From: Persicaria tinctoria | Taxonomy: Eukaryota; Streptophyta; Magnoliopsida; Caryophyllales; Polygonaceae | Direction of reading: 5' to 3' | DNA length: 64,000 nucleotides | Assembly: GCA_037127255.1 (NCBI GenBank) | Contig: JBANSL010000008.1 | Location: forward strand, 6,162,896-6,226,895 | Part shown: positions 50,425 through 60,871 of the stretch, piece after piece | Position numbering within the stretch: the stretch's first letter is position 1 | Layout of the letters: the number at the start of each line of letters is the position of its first letter | Made by a program: the position numbers and the translations under genes | The notes under the pieces: model-generated | Told to the model about the DNA's origin: nothing | The model's database searches: none | The model's input: the letters and a program-made list of their open reading frames with translations, nothing else

Positions 50425-51519
50425 AGAGCATAAGAATGCCTTAAGCTGTATGTATCTTGTTTTTTTCTTCATGATTACTGTACTATAGAATTTGTTTCCC
50501 TAGGAAGAAAACCAATAAAGAGCTTATTCGCGTGTGCTCTTGATATTGTTGTGTTGTGGTTGATGTGCTAAACGCGGGATGCTCGCTTAAGTGTTTAAAT
50601 TTGCCCTTTAGAGTATTCAAAATTCGCTTCCTTTTTCAAACTTGAGATTTACTAGCTCTTAGAGTATTTGGAATTTGCTTTCCTAAGAGATCTTTGCTTG
50701 TGTCAGGTTTTCCAAGTTTTACTTAGGTGGTCTGATGGCAGCAATTAAGGCATCTGTACTCAAGCAGAAATTGGGTATAATACCGGCTCTTTCAGAGGTA
50801 AGATTGCTTTCTTGCTTAGTTTATGTTCGGTTCATTTGGCCTGCATTGTTTAGTATCAAGATTCTTTAGGTAAGATTATGTTGTGATGTGAAAGGAAGCA
50901 TACAAATCTGTTTACATGGTAAAAATGTCGCTGTTAGCTAGAATCTTTGGTTATGTTGCTGAATAAGTACTTCATACAAAATCCTTTTCTTGATCAAGTT
51001 GTGTGCGATGATTGCCTGGTCATCGCACAGAGGGTAGAAGTAACACCTTGAATCTGTCTTTTCTGGTCATAGCCCAGCTCCCTTCCTTTGATACTTTATG
51101 AGCTGAGTTTGTTCTTGTACCTCTTTTTTTTTTTTTACCTGACAGTTATAATTACAGGGTTTATTTCTTGCCTTGGGTGTAAGTATTGTTGTTTGTAGTA
51201 TCACCTGTATCTTGGTTGGAGAGACGGATGTGATTCCATATGTCCAAAGTGAACAACCTAACCTCTTCATCTCGGTTATTGCTGAACACGAGTTGATTAT
51301 GACTACTTCCGGGCTACTGGCTACATGAGCTTAAATGTTCAATCTTTGTTCTGCCCAAGTCGGTCACCTTGCCTTGAGATCAAATCTGTAGCTTGCTGCA
51401 AAGGACTGTTCTTTGGGAAATTCAGTATTTCCTTATTCCAACTTGAGATTACACTTACTAGGTCGTGAATGTTGGATTTCGTGGTGTTCTCTAGTTTGGG
51501 ATTTACTTGATGTATGGTG
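50425..51519. other. 3' flank of the F-box/kelch gene
   Basis: 3' UTR of the F-box gene, then unassigned DNA. An exon-like stretch at 50733-50798 (ATGGCAGCAATTAAGGC onward, ending CAGAG/GTAAGA) encodes MAAIKASVLKQKLGIIPALSE but has no identified continuation. Confidence 0.35.
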
Positions 51520-51700
51520 TAAGTGTTGCTTGGCTCTTGGGTTCTGAGGAACATAAGGATGTCTAAAACTATATTGTATCTTTGTTTTCTTTATGAATAC
51601 TATATAGATCGAGTTTGTTACCCTTGTCAGAAAACGGTAAGTGTATTCGCGGTGTCATCTGTCCTCTGAGCAAACCATAGTCATGGTCCTCATGGATATG
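51520..51700 (+). pseudogene. 3' remnant of a duplicated F-box/kelch gene
   Basis: TTGCTTGGCTCTTGGGTTCTGA parallels the last codons and stop of the intact gene (TTGCTTGGCTGTTTCGTTCTGA, about 50403-50424), and the similarity continues through the 3' UTR: GAACATAAGGATG / GAGCATAAGAATG, GTATCTTTGTTTTC / GTATCTTGTTTTTT, TATTCGCG and GATATTGTTGT. The upstream coding part of the copy is gone or unrecognisable. Confidence 0.7.
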
Positions 51701-52652
51701 ATATTGTTGTATTATGTCATAGTTCGGGATTTCACTTGCTCGGTTATGAATGTCGGATGTTAGTGTTGCTGTCTGGCCGATAACATGTGAACGATCACGA
51801 TCTTACCAAACTGATTGCTGCTTATGTTAATAGTTCGACTTGTCTACTACACCTACCCCAAGGAGTTAAATGGTCTTAACACATTACACATATTCTTTCA
51901 TTCCATCTACCCCAAGGAGTTAAATGGTCTTAACACATTACACATATTCTTTCATTCCATCTAAAAATTGGCTCTATAGGGTTCATTTGTGTTAGTTACC
52001 CATTCACGAGACCGTAAATCATTGTATGTAGTTTGATTCTCTCTTCCTTTCTTCTTGACATTGGTAGTAGGCAAATGATTTGAACTCGGATTGTTGGGAG
52101 CTCATCCAAAAGGAGAACTGCCCTCCAAAAATAGGTGTAAGCCACTCGAATGCAGCAAGTAGTGAATGGAGTCCCTTTCTTCATCAAAATACGTAGTGAA
52201 TAGAGTCACAAATGTTTCTGTTGTTGTAATCTATCACCTTATAAGTCAAAGCTCATTATCGGAGCGAACTCTGATAGTGTAGGTTTTAATAATATATTAC
52301 TTGCTCTACAGTTTCCTTGGGTTTCCTTGAACCTTTTTTTTTTGGTACACCTTGAGTTTCAGGTGCTGAAATTGGGGCCTAGCCTGAAATCCTCAAAGCC
52401 TTCAATGGCACTGACCGTCAGGTCTCAGTCATGGTTCCTAAAAATTCAAAGTAAGCAGTTGGGACATGATGTATCATAAAAACTAAGCAGCATCAGTTTT
52501 GTTCAAACATAACTCGTTAGCGATTATTTACAGTCTGCAGTTTTAGTTTCGGAACCTTAAATCCACCAGATTAGAAGAAAAGAAAGATCATGCAGCGATT
52601 AGCAAGTATTCCATGAGCATCAACTGTGGTTTCCGCGGCTATCCTGGTATGT
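51701..52652. other. Intergenic DNA between convergent F-box/kelch and PITH genes
   Basis: Holds the tandem duplication at 51853-51963. The part close to 52652 is presumably the 3' UTR of the PITH gene. No gene was seen. Confidence 0.4.
51853..51963. repeat. 54-bp perfect tandem duplication
   Basis: Identical copies at 51853-51906 and 51907-51960, beginning CTACCCCAAGGAGTTAAATG, plus CTA of a third. Confidence 0.97.
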
Positions 52653-55600
52653 TTACTCAATTTGAGAGAGACCACCTCCCGTCTCAGCACGCGTCCTGCA
52701 TTTTTTAAAAAGAGTCCCATCAGATATTGATGCCGTATGTTTACTATTTTTCCTCTGGTTGACATGAGGTGTAGTATGGACTGTCCCTTTTTCTTCTTAC
52801 TTCTTTGCCCAAGGCAAGGGCCAAATGTACAAAGACAATCAGAACTTTTTCCAAGAGCATCTGTACTTTACCATTCCTAGACAAATGGGTTCCTATGAGA
52901 GACTGAATTGAATGGCCAAGTGAATATGAACCAAGGGCATTCAGCTTATGCTCCCAACACCACCACAGAGAAATTTTATTTTCAGTGTGTGTTCATACAG
53001 TTGTACCTTACAAACAATAACTGGAGGAAAGATACATGGAACTAGAATAATCATCTAGCAAGAATGAGAATACTGTTAATATAGTGCAAAGCATTGCAAT
53101 AAATGATCTTAAGAGAAAGCAAAGGAAACTCACTTGTGATCAGATGGATTAGGCATAAGCTCGTAAACAATTGTTGCAACAACATCCCTCTTCAACTGGA
53201 AATAAAGTAAAAAAACAGAAAGAAAGAAACATGAAGCAAGAGAAGAAGACCAAGAACAGAAATTTCAAAAGCTCTATGCTGAATATTGGCTTTTGATGAC
53301 CATGTTTACCTGGGTTGCTTCACCCTTCAGTCCAATGTAATGTATCTGAGTAGCATCAGCGCCAAAATTATCCGGAAAATGCAAAGTCAAATTTCCCACA
53401 CCCTGGAATCTAGAATACCTGCTCAAATGGTTTTGATCCATATTACAACATCAAATAAATAACAAACATAATTGTAAGGTAAAATATTCCAGGTATCCGT
53501 TCAACCAACCTGAGCTTTGTAAGAGTTAAAGTATAACAATTATTCTTTTTCCTCATCAAACCAAAACTAAAAATGACAGAGATGGTGATCTTGGATAGCT
53601 ATCTTGTAATTATACATGATGATATTGGTTGCTGAAAAATTAAAAGATAGGAAGTATAATGGTAAGTAGAAGGCAACTAAAGCTAGAAGGCCGTAATCTC
53701 AAACCCTTTCTAAACATCTGAAAATTGGCTCTATATTGAGTTACCAAGTTTTTAAGCTGGACTCCCTGAAAGCTCAAATACTTGATTTATATAATACAAA
53801 CTGTGTCAAGTTCGATATTGTGCCTAATCTGAGCCCCCATCATCTTTCATAGAAGAGATCCCTGCCTTTGCGGGACAAATACACTTTTTTTTTTAGCAAA
53901 ACCAATTTCATTCAATTAAGCCAAATCATCCAACACTATGGAGTTCAAGTCTCCAGGCAAACATAACAATTATAATCTAGATTTAACTTTGCATTGCATA
54001 TATGCAAATGAAATCATATACATTCTATATGACCTGTCTGATAGTTGTACCTATTGTTGCAGGATGTACGCCTTAGTACTGCATGTAATAGTTAATGCAT
54101 ATGCAGCTGAAATGAATTTTGTACAAAAGAATCCAGAGAATGCTTCTCAATAATATAAGCTAACAGAAGCCAAGAATTATTATATCCACCTTGTCTGATA
54201 TTCCAAAACTCCTTGCAGATTTTCAGCCAAGTCCCATTCCTTGAACAAAAACAAACAAATTAAAGTTTTAACATAAGATCGAGATAAACTCAGAATCAAT
54301 ATCATAAGATCAGGATCAACACAAGAACACATACAAACTAATTTTACTTGGATTAACTGGGAAAACGTGAAACAAATTTCAGGGAAACCAAAAGGAATCC
54401 GAGAGCCTACAAGAGAGGATCACCTCAACTGGCCACCAAGGAGACCAACTCTTGCAAGGCCTAAGGCGAAAGCCTACAATGATCTTTCCTCGATAAATAA
54501 CACTGAGGGCTATTCCCTTATTTACACTCCATGGGCTGCCACTAACACTTGCCTAACAGCCATGTGACCCTAACAAAAACCCGTAACTAACCACTCTTAA
54601 GAAACTATCTCATTCTTGCCATTCACCAAATTGCCATCTAACATTTCTAGAGCTCAATAATAGCAAAAATCCATTTAACAAAAGAGATCCCACCTAGAGG
54701 CAGGAGTGGTCTTTTAGGAAAAGGTATAAATCTTTAGCAACCTTAGAAGAATACCTGAACAGCTTGCATACTCTGAGCATCTGTGAAGTCAATTCCATCT
54801 CGGTTGATAAACCTAAATGCCAGAAATGTATATGTTTTAGTGACTTGAAAAAACGCGGAAACTTTGAATTCACAACATCAGGCAGATATTGGGTTAGGAC
54901 TGGAACCAGTAGAGCTATGGTGCAGAATACCAACTTGTTATCACTCATAGCATGTGTGAATAGGGAAAGGTATGTTATCCAATACATATGTGAGAACTAG
55001 AGATCAATGGCCATTTTTATCTTTTCAAATGGCTTGATGAGATAACAGATAAATAAGTGGATCCCAGGAAACAACAATTCATTCATGCTGCCCCATATAG
55101 GACATAAATCAAATGTTAACCACCAAAATGACTGGCCAAAAATAGCCCCCACGAGCTCTTCATTCTTTCTAGCCTTACTTTTCTGAAGCTTTTTAGACCA
55201 TGTCGTGCAAAAGATGGACGAGGAGGTCTCATTTGCAGGCAGTAACTTTTAGGTTAAGGAAACCACATGTAAAGTGAGGCAAATTATCTTTTCCATGTTG
55301 CGTTTAAGATTATTTTATCTCCTACACAGAAAAGCGAAAAGGGCAAACTCGTATGAAACTTACGCTCTCATTTTGGAAGGACTTGTTCCATCAGCACCAC
55401 CTACAACTGATATGCTCTTTATCTTCACATCAGATGTGAACCTGTTTGCATAATAATGTACTGAACATGAGCACGAAGATTTTATCAAGCCCTAGATAGT
55501 AGGAAACTTTCCAAACCACTAAGAAGAAACAACTCCAAACTCATGAATATAATCAGAAGCTTACAAGAAGAGTTGATCAGTACTATTGAGTCGTATACTG

Positions 55601-57157
55601 CTATATGATATTGATAATGAAAGTGTCAGGAAATTGCAAGGTTACAGCTTATAAAAAAAAAAAAAAAAATAGTTGCTTACGGGATAAAAACAATCAGCTC
55701 AGGATCACCCTCATTGCTCTCTAGGTATCCCTGTAACAAAAAGGAGCTGTATTCATGCGTCATCCAAATAGAGAATATATGAAGATATTATCAAATTGCA
55801 AAATAGTCTTCACAAAAATAATGGCTCCTGTTTAATTTCCCCCATTTTCGCACACCAGTGGTAGAATTGGAAATAAGTTCAACTTTTCTATCACGAACTT
55901 ACATCTGAAGAATTAAGACGGTGCTCCCAAGCTCTAAAGACCGACTTAACACTGCCTGAAACAGCCTCATTCAAGGCATTCACCTGTGGCCAATAAACAA
56001 TGAAAACAAGAGGTATTGCACAAATTGAAAACTGCTAAAAAGCTACATCTATTTTACATGCTGAATGATGCTCATGATGAGGGAGAGAAGATAAAACCAA
56101 GGAGCCTAAAATGGTCCTGAGACCTCATAGAATTATACAAAGGGGCTACATGTCCTTACTATATATGTAGAAATCAACAAATGGTTGGTCCTGAAATCAG
56201 ATTTTACAAGGACTTTGATTGGTATAAGATTTTAAGAATGTTAAAAATAACCCTTTCCGAGTGCCAAGATACGCAGTTATATGAGCTTACTCGAGCAGAT
56301 CTAAAACTAAAAGCAACATGAGCTCAAAAACCACCTTCTAATGTTTTTGGTCCGCATGGAAGGAGGACTACATATTTTATGCAACATGTGCAACTAAAAG
56401 AATGTAGCATAATGCAATCCCAAAGGGAAGATGTAAAGCCAAAAGCAGTATGTGATCAAACATGACCTTCCCATATTTTCAGTACACCATGTCTAATGGA
56501 GGGTTGAAGATTTGCAAGAAAAAAAAAATTAAAATAAAAATTACCAGTAACCCTAACTGCGACTGAAAGAGGGATTTTTTTTCTTGTGTGTGATATCCAT
56601 CTCAAATCCTTACAATAATGAATAATCAACCTCGTTTGAACATGAGCTGAAGGCAATCTAGGCCCAAAAATAAATCCTCATCCAGATTATCCACTTGTTT
56701 TTCATGACATGAATGATTCTAATAAGAACTAAGCATTGATCGAGCAGAGTTTCATTTCGAAGTTAAGTATTGAATGTATGACAGCACAATATCAAGAAAG
56801 CCACAAATTAAATAGTCGCTTGATTTCTCAAAAATAAAATATACACATGAAGATTTACAAATCGAATTTCTACATATCATCGCATCACACTCGTAAATTT
56901 TCATTTCCAAAACAACATTTAACGAACAAAAATTCCAAATCATGTGAAGCATTACACGAAATTAAAGAGTTGAGTAACCAAGAGGCATCATCAAAATCCA
57001 GTAAACCTAACCGATTGAAAGAGTAAGAGAGAAATTAATCGCAAAAATACACACGGATAGAGAGAGAGAGTACCTTTGGAAGGTCGATGTGCTTGTAGAG
57101 AGACCAATCGGAAGAGCAATCATGATCCTCGCAACTGTGATCGTGCAAGCAAGCCAT
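52653..57157 (-). CDS. PITH domain-containing protein
   Basis: Nine coding exons on the minus strand: 57074-57157, 55903-55983, 55681-55730, 55364-55441, 54755-54812, 54190-54239, 53310-53418, 53134-53195 and 52653-52695, in phase to 204 aa. After a His/Cys-containing start (MACLHDHSCEDHDC, then WSLYKHIDL) the PITH fold covers nearly the whole protein: LNEAVSGSVKSVFR, ELIVFIPFTSDVKIKSISV, MRAFINRDGIDFTDA, QGVLEYQTRYSRFQGVGNLT, IHYIGLKGEATQL and VVATIVYELMPNPSDHK. PITH is the proteasome-interacting domain of thioredoxin-like TXNL1; stand-alone plant proteins resemble At3g04780. The last exon (TRAETGGGLSQIE) was preferred over an earlier in-frame stop because GTGAGT is a strong donor and the tail fits the family. 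Mg/ion ligand roles are not assignable here. Confidence 0.9.
54360..54620 (+). repeat. Dispersed repeat, copy 2 (PITH intron 5)
   Basis: Shares ordered blocks with 22750-22975: CTGGCCACCA, TGCAAGGC / TACAAGGC, CAATGATCT, and GAGGGCTATTCCCTTA / GAGGGCTACTCCCTTT. Confidence 0.5.
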
Positions 57158-57687
57158 CCCTTTCCTTCGTCGTCTTCGATTCCCCACAATCTGAACTTCA
57201 CCGCTCACTCTTCCTTTTCCAGCAGATGTTGTCCTCTCGGCCACGACTCACCATAGGATACAAGGAAATCTATTATCTAGGCCCAAAACCCATTTATTTT
57301 CTGAAATAGCACCCCAACTTCATTTTTCTTTAAACAATGCCCTTTACATAGGTATACCGTATACGGTTTGAGATATCTCCTAATTTGGATCCCTCTGGTT
57401 AGCAGCCGTAGGTTTGAATAGATGAGTAGACCTAGGCAAATGAAGGCTGGTCCATCCGATCCGATCCGATCCGATCCTTCTGCCATTGTTACGGGTGGGA
57501 ATGGACGAGACAAATCACCTAGAATATGCTATATTTACAAGCTAGGTAATTTTTTCGTGTTTGGTAATTTTGAACTTACTATGCCATCATTTTGTATGCA
57601 CTCTTTGACTAAGCTTACCTCTAGAATACTACAATCTTTAGAAAAGCAAACGAATAAGTAAAGTATGGGAGAAAAAGGAAAAGCAAC

Positions 57688-57775
57688 TGAATAAAGGGGC
57701 GAGAAAAAGAAAACGAGAGAATAAAGGGGCGAGAAAAGGAATGAGGGAATAAAGAGACGAGAAAAAGAAAATGCA
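57688..57775. repeat. Short imperfect minisatellite
   Basis: Three units of about 30 bp of the form GAATAAAGGGGCGAGAAAAAG, starting near 57690, 57719 and 57748. Confidence 0.8.
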
Positions 57776-57780
57776 ATGGC

Positions 57781-57786
57781 AAAAAA
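57781..57786 (-). terminator. Pol III terminator of tRNA-Arg
   Basis: Six T on the minus strand, four bases after the tRNA 3' end. Confidence 0.75.
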
Positions 57787-57790
57787 GAGC

Positions 57791-57862
57791 GCGTCAGGTA
57801 GGGGTCGAACCTACGACCTTCTGCTTAGGAAACAGACGCTCTATCCACTGAGCTACAGACGC
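57791..57862 (-). tRNA. tRNA-Arg(CCT)
   Basis: 72-nt cloverleaf on the minus strand, decoding AGG. Acceptor stem GCGTCTG/CTGACGC (one T-T mismatch, at the same place I recall in other plant tRNA-Arg(CCT)); D arm GCTCAGTGGATAGAGC; anticodon stem TCTGT/GCAGA with loop TTCCTAA; T arm GTAGGTTCGACCCCTAC. A box TAGCTCAGTGG and B box GGTTCGACCCC are intact. No intron, and CCA is not encoded, as in eukaryotes. Confidence 0.97.
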
Positions 57863-58026
57863 CTTTTGTTTGGTTTTCCAAATCAGAAAGACCTATTTTA
57901 TGATTCATGTACATTTGTCCATTTCTTCATATTTATTAGTTGTTTAATTTAAATTGGTCGATAAGTAAGTTATTAGTATTATTATGAAAATATATAAAGA
58001 TAATAGTATGAAATAAGTCTAAGTGC

Positions 58027-58230
58027 CCCAGTCGGGGTGGCCTACTAGTGTAGAGTAAGGGAGGAGGGAAGGAGGTTCCGGATTCGATCCCTGTCTCCGC
58101 CCCTTTTCTTGGGGATTTATATCCAAGGTTTATCTTGTTTCCTATCAGCGAGTCAAGCCGGTTTATCTGGTACGTGGCTCTCGCCACTTTCCTTGGGGAT
58201 TTATATCCAAGGTTCCCTATTAGTGAGTTC
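58027..58230 (+). mobile_element. tRNA-derived SINE-like element
   Basis: A-box-like GGGGTGGCCTACTAGTG (about 58033-58049), B box GGATTCGATCCC (58079-58090), then an unrelated body in which CTTGGGGATTTATATCCAAG (itself a near-palindrome) occurs twice, at about 58108 and 58191. No clear poly-A or target duplication. Confidence 0.55.
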
Positions 58231-59495
58231 GCTTTCTATAAATGAGTAGTTTGTTTCATCTTTGGTTTTTCTTTGCTTTGTTGGTTTTTCAATTGCTCTT
58301 TCTCCTTTTTTATGTTGTAATCTGACCCATCGAAAGTGTCGCCTTGACTAACTCGGGGTAAGGCTATTACATAATTTATCGTCGATCAGAACCACACTTA
58401 CTTGTGCTCATTCGCTCAATTAACCCTCTCAACTATCTCTATCAGAAACACCATCTCTTGTGCTCGTTCGCTCAACTAGCCCTAAAATGTAAAGCTCAAT
58501 GTAACAAAAGTATAAGTGTTGAAAATGGTATCAACTATCAAGGTTGAGATTAACCATTAAAACATACTAAGTATTGTGTTTTTTCACTATATTAGAACCT
58601 CTTAATTTATTTTTGCACAAGTACCACATAAATGTTAGGACTATAGTCTATACATACACTTGACCTCCACCGTCGAAGTCCATCCAACCCCATCACCAAC
58701 CCAACCTAATTTTGTTACTATGTGCTTCTTCCTTTGGGATGATATGTTGCACTTCTTGATATTTGTCGGATTTGATTTGCTTGTCTGGTTTAAGTCAAGA
58801 ATTTGTGATTGACATTTTAAGGCTCTTTGGGAGTCCGTAGACTGTAGTTTCTTTCCTAGTTTTCCTTTATTGCACTTGTGCAGATTAACAGCATGTCTGG
58901 CTCCTTTTTTTGTTGTCTTGCTTATTTGGCTTGAGAAGGCTTGTCTTGATTTTTCTTCTTATCTTTTATTGGGTTGTGTTCTTTATTTTTCAGTGTGTTG
59001 TATTGACATGACAGTTAGTTCATCCTTCCGTTCATTGACCTTGCAATTTTTTCATACTTGTTTGAAAAAATTGAATAACGATCAAAATAAGAAACCAATT
59101 AATTGAAAATAGGATTGAAATGTGGAAGGGTTAAGATTTTATGTTTGGTTCCTTTTATTTTGTCCTTTTTTTTAATAAATATAATAAAATTATTCATTAA
59201 ACATTCACTTTCTCTTTTAATTTGTTTATGAACATCAACATTGCATTCACTATATTGAAAAAATAATAATAAATGAACAAAATAACTACCCATGGGAAAT
59301 CGTACTGATTATACAGATATCAAATTCAAAACCATGTTGTTAAGAGTGAGAGAAATTTCCTTCTCTCACATTCCGTTCTGGTAATAGAGTGGCGAATAAG
59401 ACTATACACATTTACCTTTTTACCTCTCTGTCAAGAGTCTCCACTTTTACAATGATTCAGGTCTTCAAAACATCATCCGTAAAGATAATATTGTA
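58231..59495. other. Intergenic DNA
   Basis: AT-rich; the open frame 58870-59106 is Leu/Phe/Cys-rich and has no start context or homologue I recognise. A T-rich stretch 58740-59060 resembles LINE 3' UTRs but has no tail or domain. Confidence 0.35.
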
Positions 59496-59730
59496 CCCCT
59501 TCCGTTCGAAAATATAAGTCCATTAACTTTTTGACACGCTTGTTAAGGAGTTGAAAACTATATAAAATAATAATTTATTATTAAATTTTTTACATAACTA
59601 TATACTTATTAGTAATATATATAAGACTATGTAAAAAAAAATTAATAAAAAAATATTAATTTATGTAGTTTTTAACTTTTTAAAAAGTGTGTCAAAAAGT
59701 CAATGTACTTATATATCCGAACGGAAGTAG
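59496..59730. mobile_element. Stowaway-like MITE
   Basis: The left end CCCCTTCCGTTCGAAAATAT and, reversed, the right end CTACTTCCGTTCGGATATAT continue AAGT.CATT.ACTTTTTGAC for about 47 bp. TA flanks at 59494-59495 and 59731-59732. Confidence 0.85.
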
Positions 59731-59970
59731 TATTAGATAAGTTGTGCAATTCGAATTCTTACCTTTTTTTATTTTATGTTTACGGCGTGTTGGTACTTCT
59801 GAGTTCTGACATGTTGTTGATGTGTGTTCACATTGATCTTTGGTGTATGAATTGAGCATTGTATTGTTGGAGTCATGTAGTTTTCTATAGCGAATTCTTT
59901 CTTTTGTGAGACATATGTATTATGTAGGGTCTCGTTGAACATTTTTTTTAAGAGATTGAGTCTTATTATA

Positions 59971-60232
59971 CTCCTTTCGTCCAATAATACACGGGTTTTT
60001 ATAGTTAAATTTTTCTCCTTTTATGTTTTCTAGGTATGAAGTTATAATGATTTGTATTGGTTTACGTGCTATTAACTTTTTAAAACAATTTAATTGGTTA
60101 AAATGTGTAAGTACTAAGTGTTAAAAAAATTATGAAAAAGTTAGTGGAATAACATGTTTTTTTAAAAACTAAATTGTTTTATTAAAACTTGTGTAAAATG
60201 CTAAAAGTCCATATATTTTAGGACGGAGAGAG
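59971..60232. mobile_element. Stowaway MITE
   Basis: The left end CTCCTTTCGTCCAATAATAC and, reversed, CTCTCTCCGTCCTAAAATAT. TA flanks at 59969-59970 and 60233-60234. Confidence 0.8.
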
Positions 60233-60428
60233 TACATACTTTTTGACGGTGCTAATCTAACAATGTTTGACTTGTTTCTTCGTCACCTTTACTTCTCTCC
60301 AACATCTTCTATTCATGTCCTACTTTTCATCGACGTTCATCGTTGTTTATTAAGTATCAATTTATAAAAAAAAAATGATTTAAAAAATAATATTTTATAT
60401 AGTTTTTTCCTTTTTAAAAAACGTGCAC

Positions 60429-60610
60429 TAACACCTTTCTAAGAAAACTGTATGGGCCAAATGACCCAAATAAACATAACCGTCCTACTTCTAAATTATT
60501 CGTTTTTGGTACCAAATTAGTTAAAACAAACAAGTTGAGCAAGACAGATTATTAGCAAAAACAACTTTTAATCACCAGAACTGGATAATATATAACACCT
60601 TTCTAAGAAA
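60429..60610. repeat. 18-bp direct repeats flanking a 146-bp insert
   Basis: TAACACCTTTCTAAGAAA occurs at 60429-60446 and 60593-60610. The enclosed 146 bp lack a tail, tRNA boxes and inverted ends. Confidence 0.7.
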
Positions 60611-60871
60611 TTTAAGCATCTTTGATGGATCGGTCCATCAAACCGTGTAAATCTTTTACATGTAATTAAAATAACCCTACAATGGTACACATAACATCAT
60701 TTCACTTTACTTTGTATCCACCTCCAACCCATTCTTATGGCGTATTGAGATTCTCTCATTGTTAGCACTATCTAACATTCATAATCCACTCAGGTGATGT
60801 ATAAGAAAAAAATACAGATCAAATTCATCCCATTTCAGCAACTACGAACCGATCCCTACCATGGACGAGCC
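60611..60871. other. 3' flank of the SPX gene
   Basis: Probable 3' UTR of the SPX gene; no other feature seen. Confidence 0.4.

Larger units (their letters stand above)
57158..57790. other. Upstream DNA of the PITH gene
   Basis: 5' UTR and promoter of the PITH gene. Contains about four CCGAT units at 57457-57480 and the minisatellite noted separately. No gene was seen. Confidence 0.4.

Noticed and set aside
50733..50798. Exon-like stretch ATG...CAGAG/GTAAGA
   Set aside because: Only 22 codons, no matching acceptor or further exon found; may be chance within the F-box 3' flank.
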